Below are positions 1 through 5,320 of a DNA stretch of 6,353 nucleotides, piece after piece (position 1 is the first letter of the stretch; the number at the start of each line of letters is the position of its first letter). Location of the stretch: positions 1 to 6,353 of the forward strand of contig JACPDV010000125.1 of assembly GCA_016183835.1 (NCBI GenBank). The letters are read 5' to 3'. This DNA is from Armatimonadota bacterium (GTDB lineage: Bacteria > Armatimonadota > UBA10988). The translations under genes and the position numbers were made by a program. Under the pieces are notes generated by a model. The model did no database searches. It saw only the letters and a program-made list of their open reading frames with translations, and was not told the origin of the DNA.

Positions 1-32
1 GGGAGCTCAGCTTGAGTCTGAACATTTGTTTG
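1..32 (+). repeat. Left terminal inverted repeat of the Tn5-like element
   Basis: Pairs with 1471-1502 at 29 of 32 positions. It is presumed to be the transposase binding and cleavage site. It begins at the first base of the window, so a slightly longer end cannot be excluded. Confidence 0.88.
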
Positions 33-101
33 GTAAGTTCATGTCCCTGACCGCATCGCGAGCGGCCCGGCGATCGTCCATGCCTTGAAGGGCAGGACAC
101 G

Positions 102-1496
102 ATGATGCAGGATAGCCTCTCGGAGCGCTGGGCACAAGGCGCCCGGTTGCCGGATCGGCGCTACCGGGACGACCTGGCAGCGTGGTGGGACGCCTTGGCC
201 GCGAGGGAGGGACGGTCGTTGTCGGCCGCCTTGGGAGACCGCCGTCGGCAGTCGCTGAGTGCGCTGCTGGCCCGCGACAAGTGGACGGAGGACGACCTGT
301 TGTACGGGGTCTACGGCCAGGCAGCCGCGGACTGGCCGGCGGGCAGGCCGGCTCTGGGCGTGCTGGATACGTGCTTCTACGACTTTCGGAGCCACCGGGC
401 GTGCCGTGGGCTGGGCTCCATTGGCACGGGCGGGAAGGGGCGGGGGCTGTGCAGCCAGGCGGCGCTGCTGTTGAGCGAGGGGGGCCAGCCACAGGGTCTG
501 CTGGGGCTGTGGAACTGGACTCGCGGGGCGGACAGCGGCCTGCCGTGGCCGGCGGAGGAGCCGGAGAGCAGCCGCTGGTGCAAGGGGATTGTGGCGCTCC
601 AGGAGCGGCTGCCGGGGGTGCCGCTGACGATCATCATGGATGCGGAGGGAGACGCCTACGAGGTGTTCCTGTGCCCGCGGCGGGAGGAGGTGGAGTTGCT
701 GGTGCGGGTGGCGCAGGACCGGCGGGTGGAGTTGGAGGAGCCGGAGGAGTGGGAGGCGGCGGACCGGCTGAAGGCGTGTGTAGCGGGCGGGCCGGAGGCA
801 GGCACCATGGTAGTGCAGGTCCCGCGGCAGGCGGCGCGGGAGGGGAAGCCGGCGCAGAAGGCCCGGCAAGCGACGTTGACGCTGCGCTATCGAAGGGTGT
901 GGCTGAAGCCGCCTGAGCGGCTGCCGAAAGGGACGCCGAGGGTGCGGGTGAGCCTGATTCTGGCGCGGGAGGAGTCGCCGCCGGAGGGCGTGGAGGGGTT
1001 GGAGTGGTACCGGCTGACCACGCGGCGGGTGGAGACGGTGGCGGGGGCGATCGAGGTGTGCCGGACGTATGGCTATCGCTGGCGGATCGAGCAGGCGCAC
1101 CGCGTGCTGAAGGAGCCGATGCGGTTCGAGCGGTTGCAGTTGGACGACAGCTGGAGCCTGAGCCGGGCGCTGGCGTTGTACTGGCCGTTGGCGGTACGGG
1201 CGTTGTGGCTGCGCTACGAGGCGAGTGAGGCGCCGGAGCGGCCGGCCGGTGAGGTTTTCGAGGAGGACGAGTTGGCGGTTCTGCAGAGCCAGGCGCGGGA
1301 GCCGATGCGGACGGTGGTGGACGCGGTGCGGGCGCTGGGCAAGCTGGGCGGCTGGGTGGGAGGGCGGAAGGCGGAGCTGCCCGGGGCGGGCGTATTACTG
1401 CGGGGCCTGCACAGTCTGAGCGAGCGGGTAGCCGGGTACCGCTTGGCCAGAGAGACCGCTGCAGACTATGCAAACACATGTTCAGACACAAGCTGA
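102..1496 (+). CDS. IS4-family (Tn5/IS50-like) DDE transposase
   Basis: Cut-and-paste transposase of 464 residues that would cleave and join the ends of its own element. The RNase H-like catalytic core is recognisable: first Asp at D89 in LGVLDT, followed by a glycine-rich GLGSIGTGGKGRG stretch like that after D97 of Tn5 transposase; second Asp at D180 in IIMDAEGDAYEVF; conserved Trp at W302 in EWYRLTT; and the family signature Y-(2)-R-(3)-E-(6)-K as Y323, R326, E330 and K337 in YRWRIEQAHRVLK. All catalytic residues are present and the length is close to that of Tn5 transposase (476). Two adjacent ATG codons (102 and 105) are possible starts: AGGA at 94-97 suits 105 and GAAGGG at 87-92 suits 102. 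No inhibitor-protein start like that of IS50 could be assigned. It is the only gene in the element. Confidence 0.92.
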   Translation: MMQDSLSERWAQGARLPDRRYRDDLAAWWDALAAREGRSLSAALGDRRRQSLSALLARDKWTEDDLLYGVYGQAAADWPAGRPALGVLDTCFYDFRSHRACRGLGSIGTGGKGRGLCSQAALLLSEGGQPQGLLGLWNWTRGADSGLPWPAEEPESSRWCKGIVALQERLPGVPLTIIMDAEGDAYEVFLCPRREEVELLVRVAQDRRVELEEPEEWEAADRLKACVAGGPEAGTMVVQVPRQAAREGKPAQKARQATLTLRYRRVWLKPPERLPKGTPRVRVSLILAREESPPEGVEGLEWYRLTTRRVETVAGAIEVCRTYGYRWRIEQAHRVLKEPMRFERLQLDDSWSLSRALALYWPLAVRALWLRYEASEAPERPAGEVFEEDELAVLQSQAREPMRTVVDAVRALGKLGGWVGGRKAELPGAGVLLRGLHSLSERVAGYRLARETAADYANTCSDTS

Positions 1497-1502
1497 GCCC
1501 CC
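1471..1502 (-). repeat. Right terminal inverted repeat of the Tn5-like element
   Basis: Reverse complement of 1-32 with three mismatches. It contains the transposase stop codon. Its outer C tract merges with the C tract of the neighbouring palindrome, so the exact junction lies somewhere in 1498-1503. Confidence 0.88.
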
Positions 1503-1581
1503 CGGGAGAGGGTTGGGGTGAGGGCTAAGCGAGACGCGCCCGACCTTCCACAGACCCTCACCCCAACCCTCTCCCGGGGGG
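1498..1581. repeat. GC-rich palindromic repeat element, copy 1 (interrupted by the IS)
   Basis: A perfect inverted repeat: 1502-1524 (starting CCGGGAGAGGGTTGGGG) pairs with 1555-1577 over 23 bp, and 27 bp if the flanking C and G tracts are counted (1498-1524 with 1555-1581). The loop is about 30 nt. In frame, the right arm would encode the LTPTLSRGERG-type peptide known from dispersed palindromes of many GC-rich bacterial genomes. Copy 2 at the end of the window shares the arms but not the loop. Copy 2 has an extra outer arm (CCCTCTCCC) before the C tract. That part is missing here because the insertion sequence begins at this point. Confidence 0.85.
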
Positions 1582-1613
1582 AAAGGGGGCCGGAACGGGA
1601 TACCGGACACCCA
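1582..1613. other. Short spacer between palindrome and second insertion sequence
   Basis: I see no gene or clear signal here. It is ordinary intergenic DNA that, before the second element inserted, would have joined directly to the sequence at 3058 upstream of the membrane-protein operon. Confidence 0.5.
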
Positions 1614-1618
1614 CTGAG
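1614..1618. repeat. Target-site duplication CTGAG, left copy
   Basis: CTGAG directly precedes the inverted repeat beginning TTCGAC and is repeated at 3053-3057 directly after the opposite end. Because the ends share bases with the flank, a 3-bp TGA reading with a one-base longer inverted repeat is also possible; 5 bp is the longest consistent duplication. Confidence 0.7.
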
Positions 1619-1635
1619 TTCGACTTTCGCACTTT
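1619..1635 (+). repeat. Terminal inverted repeat of the second IS (transposase 3' side)
   Basis: TTCGACTTTCGCACTTT is the exact reverse complement of 3036-3052. The transposase stop codon (reverse complement of 1635-1637) overlaps its inner base. Confidence 0.9.
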
Positions 1636-2942
1636 CAGGCGGCCTTGTCCAGGCTCAGGGAGCAGGAGCCTGGGGCATTATCCCAGCCCTCGGCCTGGCG
1701 CGGTAGTTCAGAAATGTCCGCCGCGCTGACGCGGCGCAAGGTGGCCAGCATGTCCGCGAAGGAGGCGTGCGGCTTGTGGGGGTACCAGGGCCGGCGGCAC
1801 ACCGCGGCCAGACGGTGGCCCTCGGCCGCGTACCAGAGGAGCACCAGGCTGTAGAGCAGGAACGCGAGCGGGGCCGTCCGCCGCACCGCCAGGGGGGTCC
1901 AGTTCTGCGGCTCTTCCAGACCGAGGCAGCCCTTGGTGTCATGGAAGGTGACCTCGATGGCCCACCGCAAGGCATACCAGGTAAGCACCTGCTGGGCGCT
2001 CGCGCCCGCACAGGTGGAGTAGAAAGCTTGGCGCGGCCGGCCGCCGCGGAGGGGGTCCACCGCCACCACGCGCAGCGGGCGGTCGGGCACTTTGTAGACC
2101 CGGGCCTCGACGTCGGTCAGCCGCACGCGGTCGCGCCGGCCGTAGAGTTCGAGGGTCACCCGCCGCGCCCGCCCGGCCAGCATCTGTTGGGGGTTGGGGA
2201 GGAGCTTGCCTCGCCGGGGCGGGCGGCCGCGGGTGCCGGCCTGGCGCAGAGGCGGAGCCTCGTGCAGCCGCGCGTCGAGGACCAGGCGGCTGGTCAGGTC
2301 GAAGCCCGGGGGCAGTTGGCCGAGCACGCTTTCGCCGCCGTAGGCGGAGTCGGCCACCCGGTGGAAGCGGTGATGGGGGAAGCGGCGGGCGAGGCGCTGA
2401 GCCAGTTCCACGGCCAGTTCGGGCTTGGTGCGGTAGACCCGGCGGTGCTTGGCGGCGGACTTCCGGTTGAGGTAGAGGGCGAAGAGGATCGGCAGGCAGA
2501 ACACTCGCCGGCAACAGAAGGGAAAGCGCACCAGAACGCCGAGGGTGACCCAGCAGTGTCCATAGTTCATGATGGCTTGGCGGCGGGACGAGAGGAGGGG
2601 GTCATGGTGCATGCCGGCGCCATAGACCTTCAGGCCATGCTTGCGGGCCAGGGTGTCGTCGAGGGCCAGCAGCACGGAGCCCTCACCGAGCCAGGGCAGG
2701 ACCAGCGCCAGGACGGCGAAGCCCAGTTCCTCGAGCGACCAGCGGGCGGTGGCGAAGAAACGATGATAGACGGAGAAGTGCTTGCGGTCGACCGCCCCGG
2801 CCGCCTCGATCAAGCCGGTGACGTTACGGCGTTCGGCGAACACCCAGCCGCTGAGGAGGGTGACGAAGTTGCCGAAGGTGGGGGCGGTCATGAGTTCGGC
2901 GAAGGGTTGCAGGAGAGCGACGAACGATGGTACAAGAGCCAC
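1635..2942 (-). CDS. DDE transposase, IS701/DDE_5-like
   Basis: Transposase of 435 residues that would mobilise the surrounding element. A helical N-terminal region (about 1-85, including RRNVTGLIEAAG and YHRFFATARWS) leads into the catalytic core. Candidate active-site residues are D95/D96 in LALDDTLARKHG, followed by the YGAGMHHDPLLSSR block typical of this group; D198 in RVADSAYGGESV; and a Y-(2)-R-(3)-E-(6)-K signature as Y323, R326, E330 and K337 in YALRWAIEVTFHDTK. The start is GTG at 2940-2942 on the minus strand, supported by GGAGG (complement of 2949-2953) six bases upstream. No frameshift or internal stop is seen. An inverted repeat overlapping this start may limit translation. Assignment to the DDE_5-type IS701-like group rests on remembered family motifs, while the DDE signature itself is directly visible. 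Confidence 0.9.
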   Translation of the reverse strand: MALVPSFVALLQPFAELMTAPTFGNFVTLLSGWVFAERRNVTGLIEAAGAVDRKHFSVYHRFFATARWSLEELGFAVLALVLPWLGEGSVLLALDDTLARKHGLKVYGAGMHHDPLLSSRRQAIMNYGHCWVTLGVLVRFPFCCRRVFCLPILFALYLNRKSAAKHRRVYRTKPELAVELAQRLARRFPHHRFHRVADSAYGGESVLGQLPPGFDLTSRLVLDARLHEAPPLRQAGTRGRPPRRGKLLPNPQQMLAGRARRVTLELYGRRDRVRLTDVEARVYKVPDRPLRVVAVDPLRGGRPRQAFYSTCAGASAQQVLTWYALRWAIEVTFHDTKGCLGLEEPQNWTPLAVRRTAPLAFLLYSLVLLWYAAEGHRLAAVCRRPWYPHKPHASFADMLATLRRVSAADISELPRQAEGWDNAPGSCSLSLDKAA

Positions 2943-2999
2943 GGTGAGCCTCCGCGTCGCAGCGGTTCATCACTCGCTTAGACACGGCAGGCTCACCGT
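2941..2999 (-). promoter_or_regulatory. Inverted repeat masking the transposase RBS and start codon
   Basis: Bases 2941-2951 (ACGGTGAGCCT) and 2989-2999 (AGGCTCACCGT) are exact 11-bp inverted repeats separated by 37 nt. In a minus-strand transcript that starts outside the element or near its end, the second arm would cover AGG of the GGAGG ribosome binding site and two bases of the GTG start. A transcript starting inside the 37-nt loop would lack the first arm and remain translatable. This matches the known arrangement in IS10 and IS50 that blocks expression from read-through transcripts. The pairing is visible; the regulatory role is inferred. Confidence 0.6.
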
Positions 3000-3035
3000 T
3001 GATTCTTGGCTCAGGCCACAGCCCGGCTGGGCCCA

Positions 3036-3052
3036 AAAGTGCGAAAGTCGAA
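3036..3052 (-). repeat. Terminal inverted repeat of the second IS (transposase 5' side)
   Basis: Exact 17-bp reverse complement of 1619-1635, followed at once by the second CTGAG copy. Beyond the 17 bp, two mismatches are followed by two further matches. Confidence 0.9.
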
Positions 3053-3057
3053 CTGAG
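3053..3057. repeat. Target-site duplication CTGAG, right copy
   Basis: Identical to 1614-1618 on the other side of the element. Removing the element and one CTGAG rebuilds a continuous intergenic sequence leading into the operon. Confidence 0.7.
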
Positions 3058-3066
3058 GACGGCGTG

Positions 3067-3075
3067 TGGTAGAAT
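3067..3075 (+). promoter_or_regulatory. Candidate extended -10 promoter for a leaderless operon
   Basis: TGGTAGAAT combines an extended -10 TG with a TAGAAT hexamer at 3070-3075. A transcript starting the usual 6-7 bases downstream would begin at or next to the A of the ATG at 3082. No Shine-Dalgarno sequence precedes that ATG, so a leaderless transcript fits. At a 17-bp spacing the -35 position falls on GTCGAA (3047-3052), the last bases of the insertion sequence, which is a weak match to TTGACA. The -10 lies outside the element, so it predates the insertion. Confidence 0.45.
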
Positions 3076-3081
3076 TCTGGA

Positions 3082-3435
3082 ATGACCCGCGCCCGCCGGC
3101 GACGCGTGACGAACCTGGCCTTCCTGATCACCGGGCTCGTTGGGCTCATCTGTCTATCCCTGGCGGCGATTCACCAGGAGTGGTTGCCCAGGTGGTTGAC
3201 CGACCGGGTGCCGTTGCGCTACGTGCTGTGGATCGCTATCGCCCACCAGACGTTCTGGTACGCAGTTCGCCTGGCGCTGACGCTCGGCGTGCACCGGCGA
3301 GAGCGCGGGCTGAACCGGGCTCAGATCGTGTGGATGGGCCTCACCGCCCCGCTGCCGGTGATCTTGGGCGTGTGGCTGGGCAACGGCCGCCTGACCGCTT
3401 GGCTGACGGAGGAGAGCCACGATGAGCGAGCCTGA
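3082..3435 (+). CDS. Small three-helix membrane protein, function unknown
   Basis: A 117-residue protein I do not recognise. It begins with a basic MTRARRRR segment, which should stay cytoplasmic, followed by three hydrophobic stretches at about residues 11-30, 44-68 and 82-100. Charged loops lie between them (HQEWLPRWLTDR and HRRERGLNRA), and the tail is acidic. There is no cleavable signal peptide site and no obvious catalytic motif. The start at 3082 fits the basic N-terminus and the adjacent -10 hexamer, and no ribosome binding site is visible. Its last 14 bases overlap the start of the PyrE-MiaA frame, so the two are very probably cotranscribed and translationally coupled. The ribosome binding site of the next gene (GGAGGAG, 3408-3414) lies inside this one. 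The overlap and the membrane pattern argue for a real gene. Confidence 0.72.
   Translation: MTRARRRRVTNLAFLITGLVGLICLSLAAIHQEWLPRWLTDRVPLRYVLWIAIAHQTFWYAVRLALTLGVHRRERGLNRAQIVWMGLTAPLPVILGVWLGNGRLTAWLTEESHDERA
3408..3414 (+). promoter_or_regulatory. Ribosome binding site for the PyrE-MiaA frame
   Basis: GGAGGAG ends seven bases before the ATG at 3422. It is a strong site inside the preceding gene, fixes the start of the PyrE part, and contrasts with the absence of a site before the upstream membrane-protein gene. Confidence 0.8.
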
Positions 3436-4891
3436 CGCCCGTCAACGCCTGCTCGCGCTGCTCAAGACCCACGCCCTGCGGGTCGCCGCGCCGGGCGAGA
3501 GCTTCACCCTCGCCAGCGGGCGGCAGAGCCACTACTTCGTCAACGGCAAGGAGGTCACGCTCCGCGCCGACGGGCTCGCCCTGGTGGCCGAGCTGTTCCT
3601 CGAACGGCTCGCTGGGGCGGACGTGCAGGCCGTGGGCGGGATGACCCTCGGGGCCGACCCCATCGTCGGCGCGATGGTGGCACAGAGCGCCGGCACCGCG
3701 CAGCCGCTGCTCGGGTTCATCGTGCGCAAGGCGAGCAAGGACCACGGGCTGGGCGACCGCATCGCCGGGCCGTCCCTGGCGGGCATCGGTCGCGTGGTGA
3801 TGGTGGAGGACACCACCACCACCGGCGGCTCCACCCTCGACGCCATCGCCGCGCTCCGCGAGGCGCACCCGGACATCACCGTGGACCGCGTGCTCAGCAT
3901 CGTCGACCGCGAAGAGGGCGCCGGCGACAACTTCGCCGCCGCGGGCTACCGGCGGTGTGGACTGATGCGCCCCCGGGTGCTCGGTCTGCTTGGCCCGACG
4001 GCGGTGGGCAAGACCGCCGTGGCCGTGGAGCTGTGCGAGCGGCTCCCGGGCGAGGTGATTTCGGCCGATTCGCGCCAGATCTACCGCGGCCTGACCATCG
4101 GCAGCTCCGCCCCCACCGCGGCGGAGCTGGCCCGCGCGGCGCACCACCTGGTCGGTTTCGTCGATCCCCGCGAGACCTACAGCGTGGCCCGCTTCCGCGA
4201 CGACGCCGAGAAGCTCATCGGGGAGAGCGCCGGCCGCGGGCGCACGCCGGTGCTCACCGCGGGGACGGGGATGTACCTGAAGGCGCTCCTCAGCGGCTGG
4301 ACGCTGACCGGCGTGCCGCCCGACGCGGCGCTGCGCCGCCGGCTGGAGGCGGAGGGCGCCGCGGAGCTGCACCGCCGCCTGGCCGCGGTGGACCCGGCGG
4401 CGGCGGAGCGCATCGCCGAGACGGACCTCAAGCGCCTCGTGCGCGCGCTGGAGGTGTTCGAGGCGAGCGGCCGGACGCTGACGGAGCACCTGCGCGAGCC
4501 GGCGCGCGAGGCGGCCTATGACGTGCGATTGTACGGCCTGCGGCGGCCGCGCGAGGAGCTGTACGCGCGGATCGACCAGCGGGTGGAGGCGATGCTGGCG
4601 GCGGGCTGGCCCGACGAGGTGCGCGGCCTGCTCGACGCTGGGCTGACGGGCGACGAGCCGGCGATGGAGGGCTTGGGCTACCGCAGGCTGGCGGCGGTCG
4701 TGCGCGGCGAGACGGCCCTGGCTGAGGCGGTGCCGCTGATCCAGCAGGACACGCGACGGTTCGCGAAGCGGCAGATGACGTGGTTCAGGGCGTTCGCGGA
4801 CGTGCGGTGGGTGGATCTGGCGGCGGCGGCGGATCCCATCGCGGTGGCGGAAGCGATCCTGTCCGACTGGCAGCGGGCGGATCCGCCATGA
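3422..4891 (+). CDS. pyrE-miaA: Fused orotate phosphoribosyltransferase / tRNA dimethylallyltransferase
   Basis: One 489-residue frame carries two enzymes. Residues 1-181 are PyrE, which joins orotate to PRPP to give orotidine 5'-monophosphate in pyrimidine synthesis. Visible motifs are the substrate region ASGRQSHYFVNGK (31-43), the catalytic loop VRKASKDHGLGD (101-112), the PRPP-binding motif VVMVEDTTTTGGS (125-137) and VDREEGAGDNFAAAGY (161-176). Residues 182-489 are MiaA, which puts a dimethylallyl group on A37 of tRNAs reading UNN codons: P-loop GPTAVGKT (191-198), ISADSRQIYRG (213-223), ETYSVARFRDDA (251-262), AGTGMYLKAL (280-289) and C-terminal DTRRFAKRQMTWFR. The PyrE part stops right after AAAGY and lacks the usual short tail ending in an LFTxxEL-like motif. 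Met182 stands where free MiaA proteins start. A natural fusion, internal initiation at 3965 or a sequencing indel near the junction could each explain this. All core motifs of both enzymes look intact. Confidence 0.9.
   Translation: MSEPDARQRLLALLKTHALRVAAPGESFTLASGRQSHYFVNGKEVTLRADGLALVAELFLERLAGADVQAVGGMTLGADPIVGAMVAQSAGTAQPLLGFIVRKASKDHGLGDRIAGPSLAGIGRVVMVEDTTTTGGSTLDAIAALREAHPDITVDRVLSIVDREEGAGDNFAAAGYRRCGLMRPRVLGLLGPTAVGKTAVAVELCERLPGEVISADSRQIYRGLTIGSSAPTAAELARAAHHLVGFVDPRETYSVARFRDDAEKLIGESAGRGRTPVLTAGTGMYLKALLSGWTLTGVPPDAALRRRLEAEGAAELHRRLAAVDPAAAERIAETDLKRLVRALEVFEASGRTLTEHLREPAREAAYDVRLYGLRRPREELYARIDQRVEAMLAAGWPDEVRGLLDAGLTGDEPAMEGLGYRRLAAVVRGETALAEAVPLIQQDTRRFAKRQMTWFRAFADVRWVDLAAAADPIAVAEAILSDWQRADPP
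3965..4891 (+). other. miaA: MiaA part of the fused frame; possible separate product from an internal ATG
   Basis: The ATG at 3965 encodes Met182 of the fused frame and begins MRPRVLGLLGPTAVGKT, which aligns with the usual N-terminus of free MiaA. The 308 residues from here match the normal family length of about 300-315. The ATG is part of TGATG (3963-3967), so a stop codon in another frame overlaps it by one base, as in coupled gene pairs. The upstream sequence GGCGGTGTGG (3951-3960) is only a weak ribosome binding site. A smaller MiaA could be made as well as, or instead of, the fusion. Small departures from consensus are GSSAPT where GTAKP(T/S) is usual and TAGTG where GGTG is usual. Confidence 0.55.
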
Positions 4892-4893
4892 AT

Positions 4894-4927
4894 CCAACGC
4901 CCGGCGGCCGGGGCCGCCGGGCGTTGG
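4894..4927. terminator. Strong hairpin, probable bidirectional terminator
   Basis: Bases 4894-4909 (CCAACGCCCGGCGGCC) pair perfectly with 4912-4927 over 16 bp with only GG between the arms, so the real loop is probably four bases. It starts three bases after the PyrE-MiaA stop and lies 21 bases beyond the rpsU stop on the other strand, exactly between convergent genes. There is no T tract on either side, so termination may depend on the stem itself or on Rho, or the hairpin may mainly protect transcript ends. Confidence 0.75.
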
Positions 4928-4948
4928 GCTTCCGCGCTCCCGGGGGCG

Positions 4949-5176
4949 TCAGTCACGCGCTTGCCGGGGCATGGAGAAGTGCCGGTCCTCTTGGTCCGGC
5001 GGCTGGAGCATGCGCTTGCGCGCCAGGCGCTCCTTGCGGCGGCGCCGCTCGCTCGGCTTCTCGTACTGCCCGCGGCGGCGAACCTGTTGCAGCAAGCCCG
5101 ACTTGCGGACCTTGCGGCGGAACCGGCGGAGCGCCTCTTCCAACGTTTCGTTGGGCCGTACCTTGACCTCTATCAC
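4949..5176 (-). CDS. rpsU: 30S ribosomal protein bS21
   Basis: Small, very basic ribosomal protein of 75 residues that sits on the 30S platform near the 3' end of 16S rRNA and helps initiation. Residues 1-55 are classic bS21: IEVKVRPNETLEEALRRFRRKVRKS, then a long Arg/Lys-rich helix with YEKPSERRRRKE. The chosen start is GTG (complement of 5174-5176), which gives the conserved start (M)IEVKVRPNE and has AAGGGG (complement of 5185-5190) eight bases upstream. An upstream GTG (5222-5224) would add 16 residues unlike the family. The last 20 residues (MLQPPDQEDRHFSMPRQARD) are less basic than the body and variable in the family. The gene is alone, convergent with PyrE-MiaA and divergent from the phosphatase gene. 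Its leader has a 6-bp inverted repeat (5206-5211 with 5222-5227) of uncertain meaning. Confidence 0.92.
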   Translation of the reverse strand: MIEVKVRPNETLEEALRRFRRKVRKSGLLQQVRRRGQYEKPSERRRRKERLARKRMLQPPDQEDRHFSMPRQARD

Positions 5177-5320
5177 GCCAGTTGCCCCTTCCCGTGCTCT
5201 CCTGTGCCGTGCTGCCTTCCTCACGGCTGAACTGCCGCACTACTGAGTGGATCCAACGAATGGCTCAACTACTACGTTCCCGACCTGGCCATTCGCCAAA
5301 CTTGGAACGCCCCATCGGCC
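5177..5320. other. Divergent intergenic region between rpsU and the Ppx/GppA gene
   Basis: The 144 bases must hold promoters for both divergent genes, but I see no strong consensus. On the minus strand, TTGAGC, a 17-base spacer and CAGTAG form a weak candidate for rpsU. Nothing convincing is seen for the plus strand. The 6-bp inverted repeat at 5206-5211 and 5222-5227 lies in the rpsU leader. No small gene is supported. Confidence 0.4.

Larger units (their letters stand above)
1..1502 (+). mobile_element. Complete Tn5/IS50-like IS4-family insertion sequence
   Basis: One transposase gene is bounded by long inverted ends. Bases 1-32 match the reverse complement of 1471-1502 at 29 of 32 positions; the mismatches are at left-end positions 4, 15 and 26. 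The shared core includes CTCAGCTTG and GTCTGAACAT. The transposase stop codon (1494-1496) lies inside the right end, a compact layout common in insertion sequences. The outer edge is uncertain by a few bases because both sides run into G or C tracts, and the left flank lies outside the window, so no target duplication can be checked. The coding frame is intact and the ends are well preserved, so the element may be active. Confidence 0.9.
1619..3052 (-). mobile_element. Intact insertion sequence with IS701/DDE_5-like transposase
   Basis: A 1434-bp element with perfect 17-bp inverted ends (1619-1635, beginning TTCGACTTTCGCAC, and 3036-3052), a CTGAG direct duplication on both flanks and one transposase gene on the minus strand. 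Ends, duplication and frame are all intact, which suggests a recent insertion. It lies 29 bases upstream of the first gene of the host operon and is unrelated in its ends and protein to the Tn5-like element at 1-1502. The family name is uncertain: the transposase resembles the IS701/DDE_5 group of the IS4 superfamily, but known IS701 members usually make 4-bp duplications. Confidence 0.9.

Noticed and set aside
42..99. Possible stem between TGTCCCTG (42-49) and CAGGACA (93-99) before the first transposase
   Set aside because: Only seven pairs with a bulge, so it is much weaker than the 11-bp repeat of the second element and could easily arise by chance in GC-rich DNA.
39..1491. Long open frames on the minus strand and in other plus frames across the first transposase
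   Set aside because: They are proline-, arginine- or glycine-rich products of GC-rich codon bias, match no family and lie inside a transposase with all its catalytic motifs.
1518..1706. A 62-codon plus-strand frame containing LTPTLSRGERG
   Set aside because: It translates the palindromic repeat and runs into the second insertion sequence. The peptide is a by-product of the repeat, not a gene.
1767..2981. A 404-codon plus-strand frame opposite the second transposase
   Set aside because: Low-complexity, His/Gly/Ala-rich translation with no motif. The minus-strand frame has DDE motifs, a ribosome binding site and fits the element's ends.
3341..4897. A 518-codon minus-strand frame opposite PyrE-MiaA
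   Set aside because: An antisense shadow rich in Arg, His and Gln without any recognisable domain, while the plus strand encodes two well-known enzymes.
4780..5166. A 128-codon plus-strand frame over the miaA end, hairpin and rpsU
   Set aside because: It crosses the terminator hairpin and is antisense to rpsU. The sequence is low complexity with no motif.
5177..5224. A 16-residue N-terminal extension of bS21 from an upstream GTG
   Set aside because: The extension is unlike the family, and the downstream GTG has a well-spaced ribosome binding site and gives the canonical N-terminus.
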